A stretch of DNA of 64,000 nucleotides, taken from the NCBI GenBank assembly GCA_945619025.1, contig CALZBJ010000002.1:62001-126000 (forward strand), written 5' to 3'. The translations under genes and the position numbers were made by a program. This document shows, piece after piece, positions 28,301-37,093 of the stretch. A model generated the notes under the pieces. That model was not told where the DNA came from, made no database searches, and saw only the letters and a list, made by a program, of their open reading frames with translations. The stretch is from CALZBJ01 sp945619025. GTDB taxonomy: Bacteria > Pseudomonadota > Gammaproteobacteria > Cardiobacteriales > Wohlfahrtiimonadaceae. Within the stretch, counting starts at the first letter, position 1. Each line of letters begins with the position of its first letter.

Positions 28301-28741
28301 GTGCCGGCACTCATTAATGAGCTCTATATTGGCGATGTTTCCGTGCGTCTCTCATTTTATAAACGTCTTGCAAGCGCCGCAGATCAAGAGGAGATCGACA
28401 ATATCCATATTGAGATGATCGACCGCTTTGGCCTACTGCCGGAAGAGACTAAATTCCTGGTGCGTTTAACGGAGCTAAAACTTCTCGCGCGACCTTTAAA
28501 TGTGAGCAAAATTGAAGCTTCAAAAGAGGGAATTCGCATCATCTTTGGTGATAATCCGTATCTTGATGCCGAGCGCCTTATTGAGCTGATTCAAAAAGAG
28601 CCACACCTGTATCAACTGCAAGGGCAAGAACTGTTGCGTTATAAAGTGCCGCTTGAAAATCCGGAGCTGCGCATCAATGCCATTGTGAAGTTGATTAAAG
28701 CGCTGCTCCCAAAGCCCCATAAGGCCGACTCTGACACTTAA
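25358..28741 (+). CDS. mfd: Transcription-repair coupling factor Mfd
   Basis: Mfd removes RNA polymerase stalled at lesions and recruits UvrA. The 1127 residues are close to the usual length. In order: the UvrB-like N-terminal domains, the RNA-polymerase-interacting domain after SRYRSKEK (HLTHGIGRYDGL), Walker A GDVGFGKTEVAMRAAF near residue 602, the DEEH box IIDEEHRFGVKQKE near residue 702, the helicase motif QIRGRVGRSHHRAFCYL, and the C-terminal TRCF domain. No gap or frameshift is seen. The start has only a weak ribosome site, consistent with coupling to the RDD gene. Confidence 0.97.
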   Translation: MKKISFKSRPIPTQKRTAHWALENASHFALALTKSAKNSDQNLVVIVRSMKEAEELRDDCQFFGGEAEIFPDTETLPYDPFSPQVDIISRRLAILSKIKSGQIPLTIITVPTLMQRVAPTHFLAANVLLLETGSRMDIEAFRQNLEKAGYLAVNNVISPGEFAVRGAIFDLYPMGYHTPIRIDFFDDEIDSIYTFDPDTQHTDEKLEIFSLLPAREFDTSSEAIARFKEKFEAAFGDNPERSLIYKEIIKGNLPSGIESYFPLFFQDTSTFFDYLPPKTTLITFPSLEIEGLRFQKLIDERYERYRHDMTRPLLPPSRLFLTLSALSGTIGDYPQVSLEFNAPIYPNITLDHLKAQMDELFPLVICTETSGRRETLIGRLENESITPTVFPSINAVFDAPTPLAIVTGTLRHGFRLETPPLTLITEDEFLGITRSRYRSKEKVANIENMLTSLDELKPGDPVIHLTHGIGRYDGLATIDNTELVVIRYQDNAKLYLPITSLDLLAAYSGTDKTKAPWHKLGSDQWDKAKRKAAEKANDTAAELLDLYAKREAQPAKGMSFPEEEYRAFSESFPYETTPDQQRAIDEIIEDLKEGKMDRIICGDVGFGKTEVAMRAAFVAVMNGYQVALLAPTTLLAEQHGESFQDRFAELPVKIAALSRFRKTKETREILAAAEKGELDIIVGTHKLLSDDVKFNNLGLVIIDEEHRFGVKQKEKLKSMRAEVNFLAMTATPIPRTLNMGLSGLKSLSIIATPPENRIAIKTFLNEWSDELVLEACHREFKRGGQVYFLHNEVRTIESVRERLEALFPDITIAVAHGQMRETELEKVMLDFHSHRVNMLLCTTIIESGIDIPNANTIIINRADHLGLAQLHQIRGRVGRSHHRAFCYLIVPPAKEMTSDAKKRIEAIMSTDTLGAGFMLANHDLEIRGAGELLGDQQSGEIHSIGFSLYMDLLSRAVKMVKSGQKLNLEEPFNPTTEISIGVPALINELYIGDVSVRLSFYKRLASAADQEEIDNIHIEMIDRFGLLPEETKFLVRLTELKLLARPLNVSKIEASKEGIRIIFGDNPYLDAERLIELIQKEPHLYQLQGQELLRYKVPLENPELRINAIVKLIKALLPKPHKADSDT

Positions 28742-28791
28742 TCTGTCACTGCCTGTAACTGCCTGTAACTTTGAGACTTGAGAATTCCACG

Positions 28792-29679
28792 ATGAAAGCA
28801 ACCATTTTAGGCATCAGTGCCATCATTATTTGGGGCGCATTTACCGCGCTCATTCGCTCGGTGACCGAGAGTTTCGGCGTCTCTTTAGGCGCTGCAATGA
28901 TCTATAGCGTCGCTTCGCTGATTTTAATGGCAACGCAAGGCATTCCTAAAATTAGCCGCTTTCCAAAACGCTATCTCCTCTGGGGCGCACTACTCTTTAT
29001 CGGGTATGAGGTCTTTTTATCGCTCTCCGTCGGCCTTGCGAAAGATCGTTATCAATCGCTCGAGATCTCGTTAATTAACTATCTCTGGCCAACGCTCATT
29101 GTGCTCTTTTCCCTCTGGATTAATCAGGTGCGCCTCTCCTGGATCGCCATTCCCGGCATTGGCCTTGCATTCTTTGGTGTCCTTTGGGCGCTGATGGGCG
29201 ATTCGGGCTTTGATATAAAAAGCTTTGCCGCCAATGTTGCTGACAATCCGGTTCCCTATACCCTTGTCTTTATTGCCGCGATTTTATGGGGGATTTATTG
29301 CAATATCTCCAAGCGTTATGGCGATGGTCAAAATGGCGTTCCGCTCTTTTTTGGCGGCGTTGCGCTTGCGCTTTGGCTCAAATTTTTAATCGGCGATGAG
29401 CTGCTTATTTTGCCAGATACCCCACGCCCTTACATTGAGATGGTCGTTGCCGGCGTTATTATCGGGAGCTCCTATTCGTTTTGGGAATATGGCATTCAAC
29501 ATGGCAATATGATCGTGCTCGCGACGCTCTCATACTTTACCCCGCTTCTCTCCATTCTCTTTTCGAGCGTTTGGCTTGAAGTGACGCCGACAATGAATTT
29601 TTGGCTCGGCGCGGTTATGGTGACGCTTGGCTCATTTTTAGCCTATCTCTCCACGCGCAAATATGGTGCTGGACAATAG
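28792..29679 (+). CDS. yddG: DMT-superfamily exporter, YddG-like (aromatic amino acids)
   Basis: The 295-residue protein has ten predicted helices of the EamA/DMT type. Its sequence tracks E. coli YddG closely at several blocks: IIWGAFTALIRSVTESFG, INYLWPTLIVLFSL, IWG-YCNISKRYGDGQNG and GNMIVLATLSYFTPLLS. YddG exports aromatic amino acids and paraquat. Specificity here is inferred from similarity that I recall, not from a search. I use the ATG at 28792 rather than an upstream TTG. Confidence 0.78.
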   Translation: MKATILGISAIIIWGAFTALIRSVTESFGVSLGAAMIYSVASLILMATQGIPKISRFPKRYLLWGALLFIGYEVFLSLSVGLAKDRYQSLEISLINYLWPTLIVLFSLWINQVRLSWIAIPGIGLAFFGVLWALMGDSGFDIKSFAANVADNPVPYTLVFIAAILWGIYCNISKRYGDGQNGVPLFFGGVALALWLKFLIGDELLILPDTPRPYIEMVVAGVIIGSSYSFWEYGIQHGNMIVLATLSYFTPLLSILFSSVWLEVTPTMNFWLGAVMVTLGSFLAYLSTRKYGAGQ

Positions 29680-29864
29680 CTCACTACATTCAGATTAAAA
29701 CGGCGATTAAAGTGGCTCTTTTATATTCAAAACTCGGCCAAACTCAAGGCAACTGGGCATTTATTCCCGCTAATCCTTGAAAATTCGCTATACTAAAAAA
29801 ATAATTAAAAATCGCCACCGCTTACGGGGCACAATCAATGAAATAGAGAGACAATAGGAGTCTT

Positions 29865-31235
29865 ATGAAACCGCTATCAATTGTTATCTTGGCCGCGGGT
29901 CTTGGGTCACGCATGAAATCTGAGCTGCCTAAACCGCTTCATAAAATTGGTGGAAAGCCGATGCTTGAGCATGTGCTTCAAAGTGCGCGAACGCTCAATC
30001 CTACCAAATTGGTGGTGGTATTTGGTCATCGCGGAGAAGCGCTGAAAGAGGCTTTTAGTGACGCCGATGATATCACTTGGGCAGAACAAAAAACCTTTGA
30101 GGGAACCGGGGATGCCATGCGTTACGCCCTGCCTTACTGCGTACCGGAGAGCAACGTGCTAGTCCTTTATGGCGATACGCCGCTCATCAATCCCGATACG
30201 CTCACAGAACTTGTGGGTAAATTAGAATCGACTGATCTTGCATGGCTCACCGCAACGATGGAAAATCCCTTTGGCTATGGGCGCATTATTCGCGATCATA
30301 ACGATCATATGATCTCCATTATCGAAGAGAAAGATGCGAACGCGACGGAAAAGGCGATCTGCGAGATCAATACCGGAATTTTTGCCACCACCTTTACCTT
30401 TCTCTATAACGCACTGCCAAAACTTACCAATCAAAATCAGCAAAACGAGTATTACCTCACTGATATTGCTGGCATTGCAGTGGATGGGTCGATCAATATT
30501 GAGACCATTTCTGAAGATCCTGAGCGCATTCGCGGGGTGAACGATCGCATTCAACTTGCCGAACTTGAAGCCTACTATCAGCGTGAAAAAGCGAAAGAAT
30601 TGATGCGTAATGGCATCACCCTTGATAAACCGGAAACACTTACCATTAAAGGTACCGTGCAAAATGGATTTGATTGCCACATTGAAGCGAATGTGGTGCT
30701 TGAGGGGCATATTGTTCTTGGGAAAAATGTCCATATCGGCACCGGATGTGTTCTAACCGATGTGGTGATTGGCGATAATACCGAGATTAAACCTTATACG
30801 GTGATGGTCGGCGCAAGCGTTGGAAAAAATGCGAGCGTTGGGCCGTTTGCGCGCATTCGTGAAAAGAGCCAAATTATGGATGAAACCCGCATTGGAAACT
30901 TTGTCGAAACGAAAAACACGCACCTTGGCCATGGCAGTAAAGCGAGCCATTTAACCTATCTTGGCGATGCAGACATTGGCGAACATGTAAATGTGGGCGC
31001 AGGCGTGATTACCTGTAATTATGACGGCGTGAATAAGTTTAAAACCACCATCAATAACGGCGCTTTTATCGGCTCAAACTCATCGCTTGTGGCACCGGTT
31101 TCAATTGGCGTTGATGCCACCGTTGCGGCCGGAACCGTGGTTGCGAAAGATGTTCCCGATCATGCACTTGCCCTCAATAAGATCGAAGCGAAGCGCATTT
31201 CTGACTGGGAAAGACCCGCTAAGAAAAAGTCCTAA
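29865..31235 (+). CDS. glmU: Bifunctional GlcN-1-P acetyltransferase / GlcNAc-1-P uridylyltransferase
   Basis: GlmU makes UDP-GlcNAc for peptidoglycan and LPS in two steps. The 456 residues equal the E. coli length. The uridylyltransferase domain starts with LAAGLGSRMKS and contains VLYGDTPLI and EINTGIF. The C-terminal left-handed beta-helix starts near residue 250 and carries the acetyltransferase active-site region AGVITCNYDGVNKFKT and GSNSSLVAPVSIG. GGAG lies upstream of the ATG. No glmS is adjacent. Confidence 0.97.
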   Translation: MKPLSIVILAAGLGSRMKSELPKPLHKIGGKPMLEHVLQSARTLNPTKLVVVFGHRGEALKEAFSDADDITWAEQKTFEGTGDAMRYALPYCVPESNVLVLYGDTPLINPDTLTELVGKLESTDLAWLTATMENPFGYGRIIRDHNDHMISIIEEKDANATEKAICEINTGIFATTFTFLYNALPKLTNQNQQNEYYLTDIAGIAVDGSINIETISEDPERIRGVNDRIQLAELEAYYQREKAKELMRNGITLDKPETLTIKGTVQNGFDCHIEANVVLEGHIVLGKNVHIGTGCVLTDVVIGDNTEIKPYTVMVGASVGKNASVGPFARIREKSQIMDETRIGNFVETKNTHLGHGSKASHLTYLGDADIGEHVNVGAGVITCNYDGVNKFKTTINNGAFIGSNSSLVAPVSIGVDATVAAGTVVAKDVPDHALALNKIEAKRISDWERPAKKKS

Positions 31236-31331
31236 AAAATCCGCCTTTGGCTAACAATACGCTATAATAGGTGGTATGATAACCGTTCATGATCGTAGTT
31301 AAACTATATTTATCATTAAGGAGTTGAAATC

Positions 31332-31646
31332 ATGAGAAAATTATTCGTTGCTGGTATGCTTGTTGCAGGTTTAATGACGTCTGCAAACGCTCAAGTAGAC
31401 CCAGAACTCGCAACTGAATCAGGATGTTTCGCGTGTCACAGACAGGAAGTTGGAATTATCGGTCCTAGCTACGACGACGTATACGAAAAATACAAAGATG
31501 ACGAAGATGCGGAAGACTACCTCGTACATAAAGTACAAAACGGTGGTGCAGGTGTTTGGGGTGATATTCCTATGGCGCCTAACTTCCACGTAGACGAAGA
31601 TGATATTCGTTTAATGGTTGAGCAAATTCTTCACAAAGCTGAGTAA
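31332..31646 (+). CDS. Small periplasmic cytochrome c (c551/c552-like)
   Basis: The 104-residue product has a signal peptide cleaved after SANA (residue 20), the heme c motif CFACH (Cys32, Cys35, His36), and a likely distal ligand Met81 in DIPMAPN. This is a single-domain class I cytochrome c that passes electrons in the periplasm. The mature protein is unusually acidic. AAGGAG precedes the ATG and a clear terminator follows, so the gene is monocistronic. The partner oxidase or reductase is not in the window. Confidence 0.9.
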   Translation: MRKLFVAGMLVAGLMTSANAQVDPELATESGCFACHRQEVGIIGPSYDDVYEKYKDDEDAEDYLVHKVQNGGAGVWGDIPMAPNFHVDEDDIRLMVEQILHKAE

Positions 31647-31695
31647 TTTGTACTGCCATAACTCATCATCCAATTGAGTTATATTGATATTGAAG

Positions 31696-31727
31696 ACCCT
31701 TTAGAGATTTTTCTAAAGGGTTTTTTT
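31696..31727 (+). terminator. Terminator of the cytochrome c gene
   Basis: ACCCTTTAG pairs with CTAAAGGGT, followed by seven T. Confidence 0.9.
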
Positions 31728-31757
31728 ATGCATCCCCGATATTTTCATCAAATGTTG

Positions 31758-31794
31758 CTGTCATCAATCTGTCGTAAAAAGATGGTCTTATAAA
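31758..31794 (+). promoter_or_regulatory. PHO-box-like promoter of the ugp operon
   Basis: CTGTCATCAATCTGTCGT (31758-31775) is two CTGTC repeats in 11-bp register, as in PhoB boxes. A -10 element TATAAA lies 13 bp further on (31789-31794). PhoB control of ugp is known in enterobacteria. Confidence 0.7.
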
Positions 31795-31834
31795 GAAAGA
31801 CGTTGTAATCCTCTTTTAACAAAGGTAGATAGTC

Positions 31835-33148
31835 ATGGCACACTCATTTAAAAAACTCGCCCTTGCCGGCCTCCTCTCCTCACAACTTTTTATGCAGGCA
31901 AGCGCACAGACGGAAATTCAGTGGTGGCACTCGATGGACGGCTCGCTCACCGCATGGGTCAACGATCTCGCCAATGAATTTAACCAGAGCCAATCTGAGT
32001 ATAAAATCGTTCCGGTCTACAAAGGCGAGTACGATCAATCGATGACGGCCGGCATTGCTGCTTATCGTGCGGGCGCGGCTCCCGATATTTTGCAGGTCTA
32101 TGAAGTGGGCACGGCGTCAATGGTCTACTCCAAAGGCGTGACTAAATCGGTGACCGAAATCATGAGTGAAAATGGCGTTCCCTTTGACCCTGAAAGCTAT
32201 ATTCCTGCGGTTGCGGGCTACTACACTGCGCCAAGTGGTGAGATGTTATCACTCCCCTTTAATAGCTCAACCACGGTGATGTTCTACAATAAAGATGCCT
32301 TTAAAGCAGCGGGACTTGATCCCGATAACGCGCCAAAAACCTGGACGGAGCTTCGCGAAGTGACGCAAGCGCTTAAAGCCTCGGGAAGCAGCTGCCCGAT
32401 GACCATTTCATGGATGGGCTGGACGCAACTTGAGAGTTTCTCCGCGTGGCACGATGTCCCCTATGCTTCTCAAAATAATGGCTTTAATGGACTCAGCGCA
32501 GAGCTTCAATTTAACTCCGATCTTCACGTTAAACACTTTGAAAATCTTGCCGATATGGCCAAAGAAAAACTTTTTGTCTATAAAGGCCGCGCGAGCGTAC
32601 CAACCACCAACTTCTTATCGGGCGAATGTGCGATCTTTATCGGCTCATCGGCCTCTTACTCCAGCATTCAAACGGACGCAAAATTTGCCTTTGGCGAAAC
32701 CACACTCCCTTACTATGACGATGTGCCCAACGCACCCAAAAATACCATCATCGGCGGGGCAAGCCTTTGGGTAATGAACGGAAAACCGGAGAGCCACTAT
32801 AAAGGGATCGCTCAATTTTTCGCCTACATCTCCGAGCCTGAGGTGCAAGCAAAGAGCCACATGAGAACGGGCTATCTTCCCGTGACACTTAAAGCCTTTG
32901 AGATGACGGAAAACTCAGGCTTTTATGAGAAAAACCCCGGCGCGAACGTCCCCGTTGAGCAGATGATCCGAAAAACAAGCGATCGCACCCGCGGCATTCG
33001 TCTTGGCAATATGCTCCAAATTCGCACCATTATCGATGAAGAGACCGAGCAGATCTGGACTGGGAAAAAATCACCGAAAGAAGCGCTCGATACCGCTGTT
33101 AAACGTGGCAATACGCTCTTACGCCGTTTTGAATCGGTCAATCAATAA
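31835..33148 (+). CDS. ugpB: Glycerol-3-phosphate ABC transporter substrate-binding protein
   Basis: UgpB is the periplasmic binding protein of the UgpBAEC importer for sn-glycerol-3-phosphate and glycerophosphodiesters. The 437 residues start with a signal peptide ending MQASAQ. The mature N-terminus is TEIQWWHSMDGSLTAWVNDLA, and further family blocks are LPFNSSTTVMFYNKDAF and SCPMTISWMGWTQLESFSAWHD. The gene heads the operon behind a PHO-box-like site. A strong hairpin terminator separates it from ugpA, which may raise binding-protein levels relative to the permease. Confidence 0.93.
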   Translation: MAHSFKKLALAGLLSSQLFMQASAQTEIQWWHSMDGSLTAWVNDLANEFNQSQSEYKIVPVYKGEYDQSMTAGIAAYRAGAAPDILQVYEVGTASMVYSKGVTKSVTEIMSENGVPFDPESYIPAVAGYYTAPSGEMLSLPFNSSTTVMFYNKDAFKAAGLDPDNAPKTWTELREVTQALKASGSSCPMTISWMGWTQLESFSAWHDVPYASQNNGFNGLSAELQFNSDLHVKHFENLADMAKEKLFVYKGRASVPTTNFLSGECAIFIGSSASYSSIQTDAKFAFGETTLPYYDDVPNAPKNTIIGGASLWVMNGKPESHYKGIAQFFAYISEPEVQAKSHMRTGYLPVTLKAFEMTENSGFYEKNPGANVPVEQMIRKTSDRTRGIRLGNMLQIRTIIDEETEQIWTGKKSPKEALDTAVKRGNTLLRRFESVNQ

Positions 33149-33220
33149 CTGTTAACCTTATTCGCTCAATCTCTTTTCATTACACATATTGAGCTGAAAA
33201 TTTACCGAAAACCCTCTATT

Positions 33221-33269
33221 AGCGGCGCGCCTCTTCACCGATTAACCGGAAGAACGTGCCGCTTTTTTT
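33221..33269 (+). terminator. Intra-operon hairpin terminator between ugpB and ugpA
   Basis: AGCGGCGCG pairs with CGTGCCGCT (one wobble), with an inner TCTTC/GAAGA stem, followed by seven T. The ugpA ATG at 33283 begins 14 bp later. It probably acts as a partial terminator. Confidence 0.8.
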
Positions 33270-33282
33270 AACATGGGTCTGT

Positions 33283-34158
33283 ATGAAATTATATTACCGT
33301 CACTACCGCATTCTCCCTTGGTTACTGCTGTTACCGCAGCTCGCCATCATTTTAATTTTCTTCTATTGGCCGACGCTTCAAGCGCTCTATCAAAGTTTTC
33401 AGATGGAGGATATTTTCGGCACCACACGCGAATGGGTAGGATTTGACAACTTTCGCCTGCTCTTTAGCGACCCGACCTATTACGAATCGATGCGAACCAC
33501 GCTCTACTTTTCCTTTTGGGTCACCTTTTTAGGGTTAACGCTCTCGCTACTCCTTGCTTTTTTTGTGCAACGCGTCATCAAAGGCTCGCTCTTTTATCGC
33601 ACTGCGCTCATTTTGCCCTACGCCGTGTCGCCGATTATTGTGGGCGTTCTGTGGACCTTTATGTTTGCGCCCTCCTTTGGGCTTGTGACCTACGCGCTCG
33701 ATCAATTGGGCATTGAGTGGAATCATCTTTTAAACGAATCACAAGCGATGTGGCTCGTCATTATGGCGGCGATCTGGAAGCAGATCTCCTATAACTTTCT
33801 CTTTTTCTACGTCGGGCTGGAAGCGATTCCAAAATCCTTAATTGAAGCGGCGGCGATTGATGGCGCGGGGCCGGTGAAACGCTTCACCTCGATCCAATTT
33901 CCGCTCCTCTTTCCCACCACCTTTTTCCTCTCGGTAATCAATATTATCTATGTCTTTTTCGACACCTTCGCCATTATCGACGCGCTCACCCAAGGCGGTC
34001 CGGGAAAAGCCACCTCAACGCTGGTCTATCGCATCTATTTTGATGGATTTAAAGCGATGGATTACGGCGGATCGGCGGCGCAATCAGTGGTCTTAATGGG
34101 CTTTGTCCTCGTCCTGACCGTTATTCAATTTCGCTACATCGACAAAAAAGGAGCGTAA
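33283..34158 (+). CDS. ugpA: Glycerol-3-phosphate ABC transporter permease UgpA
   Basis: The 291-residue permease has six membrane helices and the EAA loop EAAAIDGAGPVKRFTSIQFPL near residue 195 that contacts UgpC. The blocks WKQISYNFLFFYVGL and TLVYRIYFDGF match UgpA strongly. I choose the ATG at 33283. An in-frame GTG at 33256 lies within the terminator hairpin and would add nine unlikely residues. No clear ribosome site precedes the ATG, which may keep translation low. Confidence 0.92.
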   Translation: MKLYYRHYRILPWLLLLPQLAIILIFFYWPTLQALYQSFQMEDIFGTTREWVGFDNFRLLFSDPTYYESMRTTLYFSFWVTFLGLTLSLLLAFFVQRVIKGSLFYRTALILPYAVSPIIVGVLWTFMFAPSFGLVTYALDQLGIEWNHLLNESQAMWLVIMAAIWKQISYNFLFFYVGLEAIPKSLIEAAAIDGAGPVKRFTSIQFPLLFPTTFFLSVINIIYVFFDTFAIIDALTQGGPGKATSTLVYRIYFDGFKAMDYGGSAAQSVVLMGFVLVLTVIQFRYIDKKGA

Positions 34159-34164
34159 CGCATC

Positions 34165-35019
34165 ATGGTTGAAAATCGTCCATTTCTCACCTTTTTCTCA
34201 CATTTAAGCCTGCTGTTTACCGTCTTTTTGGTCTGCTTTCCGATCTATCTTGCACTCGTGGCCTCAACGCAATCGGCGCAAGATCTCGTCGCGGTCCCGA
34301 TCTCACTTTTACCAAGCGGAGAGTGGTTTACCAATTATCGCACCGCACTCTTTGGCTCATCAGAAAGCGGTTCAGGCACTACCTTATCGGCCTCGCGCAT
34401 GCTGTTTGTTTCGTCGGTGATGACGCTACTCATCGCCGTTGGGAAAATTGTTATCTCGCTACTGTCGGCGTTTGCAGTGGTCTATTTTCGCTTCCGCTTT
34501 CGCATGCTGATCTTCTGGATCATCTTTATTACGCTGATGCTCCCCGTTGAAATCCGCATTATTCCCACCTTTGATGTGGTGGCGAATTTAAAAATGCTCA
34601 ACAGTTACGCCGGGCTCACCATTCCGCTCATTGCATCGGCGACAGCGACGTTTCTCTTTCGCCAATTTTTCCACACCGTGCCCGATGAATTGCTGGAAGC
34701 CTCCCGCATCGATGGTGCCGGCGCAATGACCTTTTTCAAAGATATTTTGCTCCCGCTCTCGATTCCAAGTATCTGTTCGCTCTTTGTGATTCAGTTTATT
34801 TATGGCTGGAATCAATACCTCTGGCCGCTTTTGATGACCACGCAAGAAAAGATGTATCCCCTCTCGGTCGGGCTCCGGCAAATGATGGGCAATGGCGATG
34901 TTTCCGTGGAGTGGAACATTGTGATGGCGACGGTGGTATTAATGCTGATTCCGCCGATGATCGTCATTTTATCCATGCAGAAATGGCTCGTCAGCGGGCT
35001 GATCGATAGTGAAAAATAA
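34165..35019 (+). CDS. ugpE: Glycerol-3-phosphate ABC transporter permease UgpE
   Basis: The 284-residue permease has six helices and the coupling motif EASRIDGAGAMTFFKDILLPL near residue 180. The segment FIYGWNQYLWPLLMTTQEKMYPL is typical of UgpE. It starts 6 bp after the ugpA stop, so the two permease subunits are coupled and should assemble as a heterodimer with two UgpC copies. Confidence 0.93.
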   Translation: MVENRPFLTFFSHLSLLFTVFLVCFPIYLALVASTQSAQDLVAVPISLLPSGEWFTNYRTALFGSSESGSGTTLSASRMLFVSSVMTLLIAVGKIVISLLSAFAVVYFRFRFRMLIFWIIFITLMLPVEIRIIPTFDVVANLKMLNSYAGLTIPLIASATATFLFRQFFHTVPDELLEASRIDGAGAMTFFKDILLPLSIPSICSLFVIQFIYGWNQYLWPLLMTTQEKMYPLSVGLRQMMGNGDVSVEWNIVMATVVLMLIPPMIVILSMQKWLVSGLIDSEK

Positions 35020-35041
35020 CGCCTAGTTTAAGGAAATTATT

Positions 35042-36169
35042 ATGGCACAGGTCTCATTAACCCACATTGAAAAACATTACGGTACCCCAAAATCCCCCGG
35101 TCCGATGATCTTAAAAGATCTCTCAATTTCAATCAAAGAGGGCGAATTTATCGTCGTTGTCGGCCCATCAGGATGCGGGAAATCCACACTTCTTCGCGTC
35201 ATCGCGGGCTTAGAAACCCCATCCGGCGGCGAAATTCACATTGACGATACCGATGTTACCCATCTTGAGCCAGCAGAGCGCAATATCGCTATGGTCTTCC
35301 AAAATTACGCGCTCTACCCGCATATGACCGCGCGGAAAAATATGGCCTACGGCGCGAAATTGGCCAAGATGCCGAAAGCGGAGATCGATGCACGCATCGC
35401 ATCGACGGCAAAAATGCTCGACATTGAGGCGATCTTAGATAAAAAGCCCAACGCACTGTCAGGCGGGCAACGTCAACGGGTCGCCATGGGGCGCGCGATT
35501 ATGCGCAAACCGAAACTCTTTCTCTTTGATGAACCGCTATCCAACCTCGATGCGAAACTCCGTACCTCCACGCGCCTTGAGATCCGTAAACGCCACAACA
35601 CCATTCAAACCACCTCGCTCTATGTTACCCACGATCAGACCGAAGCGATGACCCTTGCCGACCGTATTATAGTGATGAATCGCGGGAAGATCGAGCAATT
35701 TGATACGCCTGAGGCGATTTTCCACTGCCCTGCGACAATGTTTGTGGCCAATTTTATGGGCTCGCCGGCGATGAATCTCATTCCGGTAACGCTGAAAGAT
35801 TTGATTCCCCACAGTGATGGTACAGCGCTAACCGATATTCCGCTCCCTGCTCCTGTGATCGATGCGCCCCATAAACGCTGGATCCTAGGGATTCGCCCCG
35901 AGCATTTTAATCTGTTATCTCCCGCTGATGCAAAACGTATCGAAACGCCCCATCAGCCGATCTGGCCGATCACCTTTCAACTTCATGAAACCCTCGGTTC
36001 GGAAGCGCTTCTTTACGGAACGCTCGGCAGTACACCGATCACGCTCCGCATTCCGAGCACTTCACTCACGCATCTCGCAACGCTTAAGATGGGGGAATCG
36101 CTCTGGGTTACGCCGAAAGCTGATGCACTCCACTGGTTTGATCCGGAGACCGAACAACGCCTTTCTTGA
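35042..36169 (+). CDS. ugpC: Glycerol-3-phosphate ABC transporter ATPase UgpC
   Basis: The 375-residue ATPase has Walker A GPSGCGKST near residue 40, Q-loop MVFQNYALYPHMT, signature LSGGQRQRVAMGRA, Walker B LFLFDEPLSNLD and the H-loop YVTHDQTEAMTLADR. The C-terminal 130 residues form the regulatory TOBE-like domain of the MalK/UgpC group (LGIRPEHFNLL). In E. coli that domain binds UgpQ or mediates phosphate inhibition. AAGGAA precedes the ATG. Confidence 0.94.
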   Translation: MAQVSLTHIEKHYGTPKSPGPMILKDLSISIKEGEFIVVVGPSGCGKSTLLRVIAGLETPSGGEIHIDDTDVTHLEPAERNIAMVFQNYALYPHMTARKNMAYGAKLAKMPKAEIDARIASTAKMLDIEAILDKKPNALSGGQRQRVAMGRAIMRKPKLFLFDEPLSNLDAKLRTSTRLEIRKRHNTIQTTSLYVTHDQTEAMTLADRIIVMNRGKIEQFDTPEAIFHCPATMFVANFMGSPAMNLIPVTLKDLIPHSDGTALTDIPLPAPVIDAPHKRWILGIRPEHFNLLSPADAKRIETPHQPIWPITFQLHETLGSEALLYGTLGSTPITLRIPSTSLTHLATLKMGESLWVTPKADALHWFDPETEQRLS

Positions 36170-36198
36170 TAAAATATAATCCTTAAAGGAATCTATCC

Positions 36199-37041
36199 AT
36201 GCCGACTTCCATTCACAATGCCCTATCCCATTCAATGCCTACGAGAGATTCAACACCGATGTCAACCGTGACGAAAACAGAGCGCGCCCATCCCTATCCC
36301 CGTCTGATTGCTCACCGCGGCGCAGGGACACTCGCTCCTGAAAATACGCTTTCTGCCTTTCGCTTAGGGGCTGAATTTGGCTTTACCATGTTTGAGTGCG
36401 ATGCAAAACTCTCAAAAGATCAGGTACTGTTTCTCCATCATGATGATCTACTCGATCGCACGACTAACGGCCGGGGAACGGCCGGAAATTTCACTTGGCA
36501 GACACTCTCAACCCTTGATGCTGGTTGCTGGCATTCGGCGCATTTTACCGGCGAGCCACTCATGCGATTACGCTCGCTGATCGATTTCTGCCTTGCCAAT
36601 CAATTTTTCCTCAATATCGAAATTAAACCGAGTCCCGGGGAAGCCTATGCAACGGGGCACGCGGTCGCCACACTCTTGCAAAAATTTACCGATGCCTTTA
36701 CTCCGGTCAATCCTTTCTTGCTCTCATCGTTTGAACCTGAAGCACTCCGCGCAGTATGCGATGTTGATCCGTCACTGCCGCGGGCGTTACTGCTCGATGC
36801 GTGGCATGATGAAGCCTACGTTTTTTTAGAGCAAAATGGATGTTCGGGGCTGATTACCAATTTTGAGATAATGACGCCGGAGATCGTTGCTCATTGCCAT
36901 CAACACAATCGCTTTGTGATGGTCTATACCGCCAACGCACCCTACGATATTGAGCGGCTTTTAGGCATGGGCGTTGATTCGGTAATTACCGATAATATGT
37001 CGATTCTCCATGAGATTGAAGTCGGCACCAATGGGGATTAA
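36199..37041 (+). CDS. ugpQ: Glycerophosphodiester phosphodiesterase UgpQ
   Basis: UgpQ hydrolyses glycerophosphodiesters to glycerol-3-phosphate in the cytoplasm. GDPD motifs are present: IAHRGA (His39, Arg40), APENT (Glu48, Asn49), FECDAKLSKD and HHDDLLDRTTNGRG. NIEIKPSPG and the C-terminal TANAPYDIERLLGMGVDSVITD complete the barrel. Start 36199 has AAAGGA; a second in-frame ATG at 36259 would remove a non-conserved 20-residue leader and is also possible. The gene completes the operon, as in E. coli. Confidence 0.93.
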   Translation: MPTSIHNALSHSMPTRDSTPMSTVTKTERAHPYPRLIAHRGAGTLAPENTLSAFRLGAEFGFTMFECDAKLSKDQVLFLHHDDLLDRTTNGRGTAGNFTWQTLSTLDAGCWHSAHFTGEPLMRLRSLIDFCLANQFFLNIEIKPSPGEAYATGHAVATLLQKFTDAFTPVNPFLLSSFEPEALRAVCDVDPSLPRALLLDAWHDEAYVFLEQNGCSGLITNFEIMTPEIVAHCHQHNRFVMVYTANAPYDIERLLGMGVDSVITDNMSILHEIEVGTNGD

Positions 37042-37093
37042 TCTCCTTTCGCTTCCCTCTCACGCCCCTCCCGCCATCTAAAAAATCCCAAGC

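Noticed and set aside
30222..30734. 170-residue minus-strand frame
   Set aside because: It lies inside glmU, which is fully supported by motifs.
33256..33282. GTG start that would lengthen ugpA by nine residues
   Set aside because: The codon lies in the terminator stem and the added residues are not conserved in UgpA.
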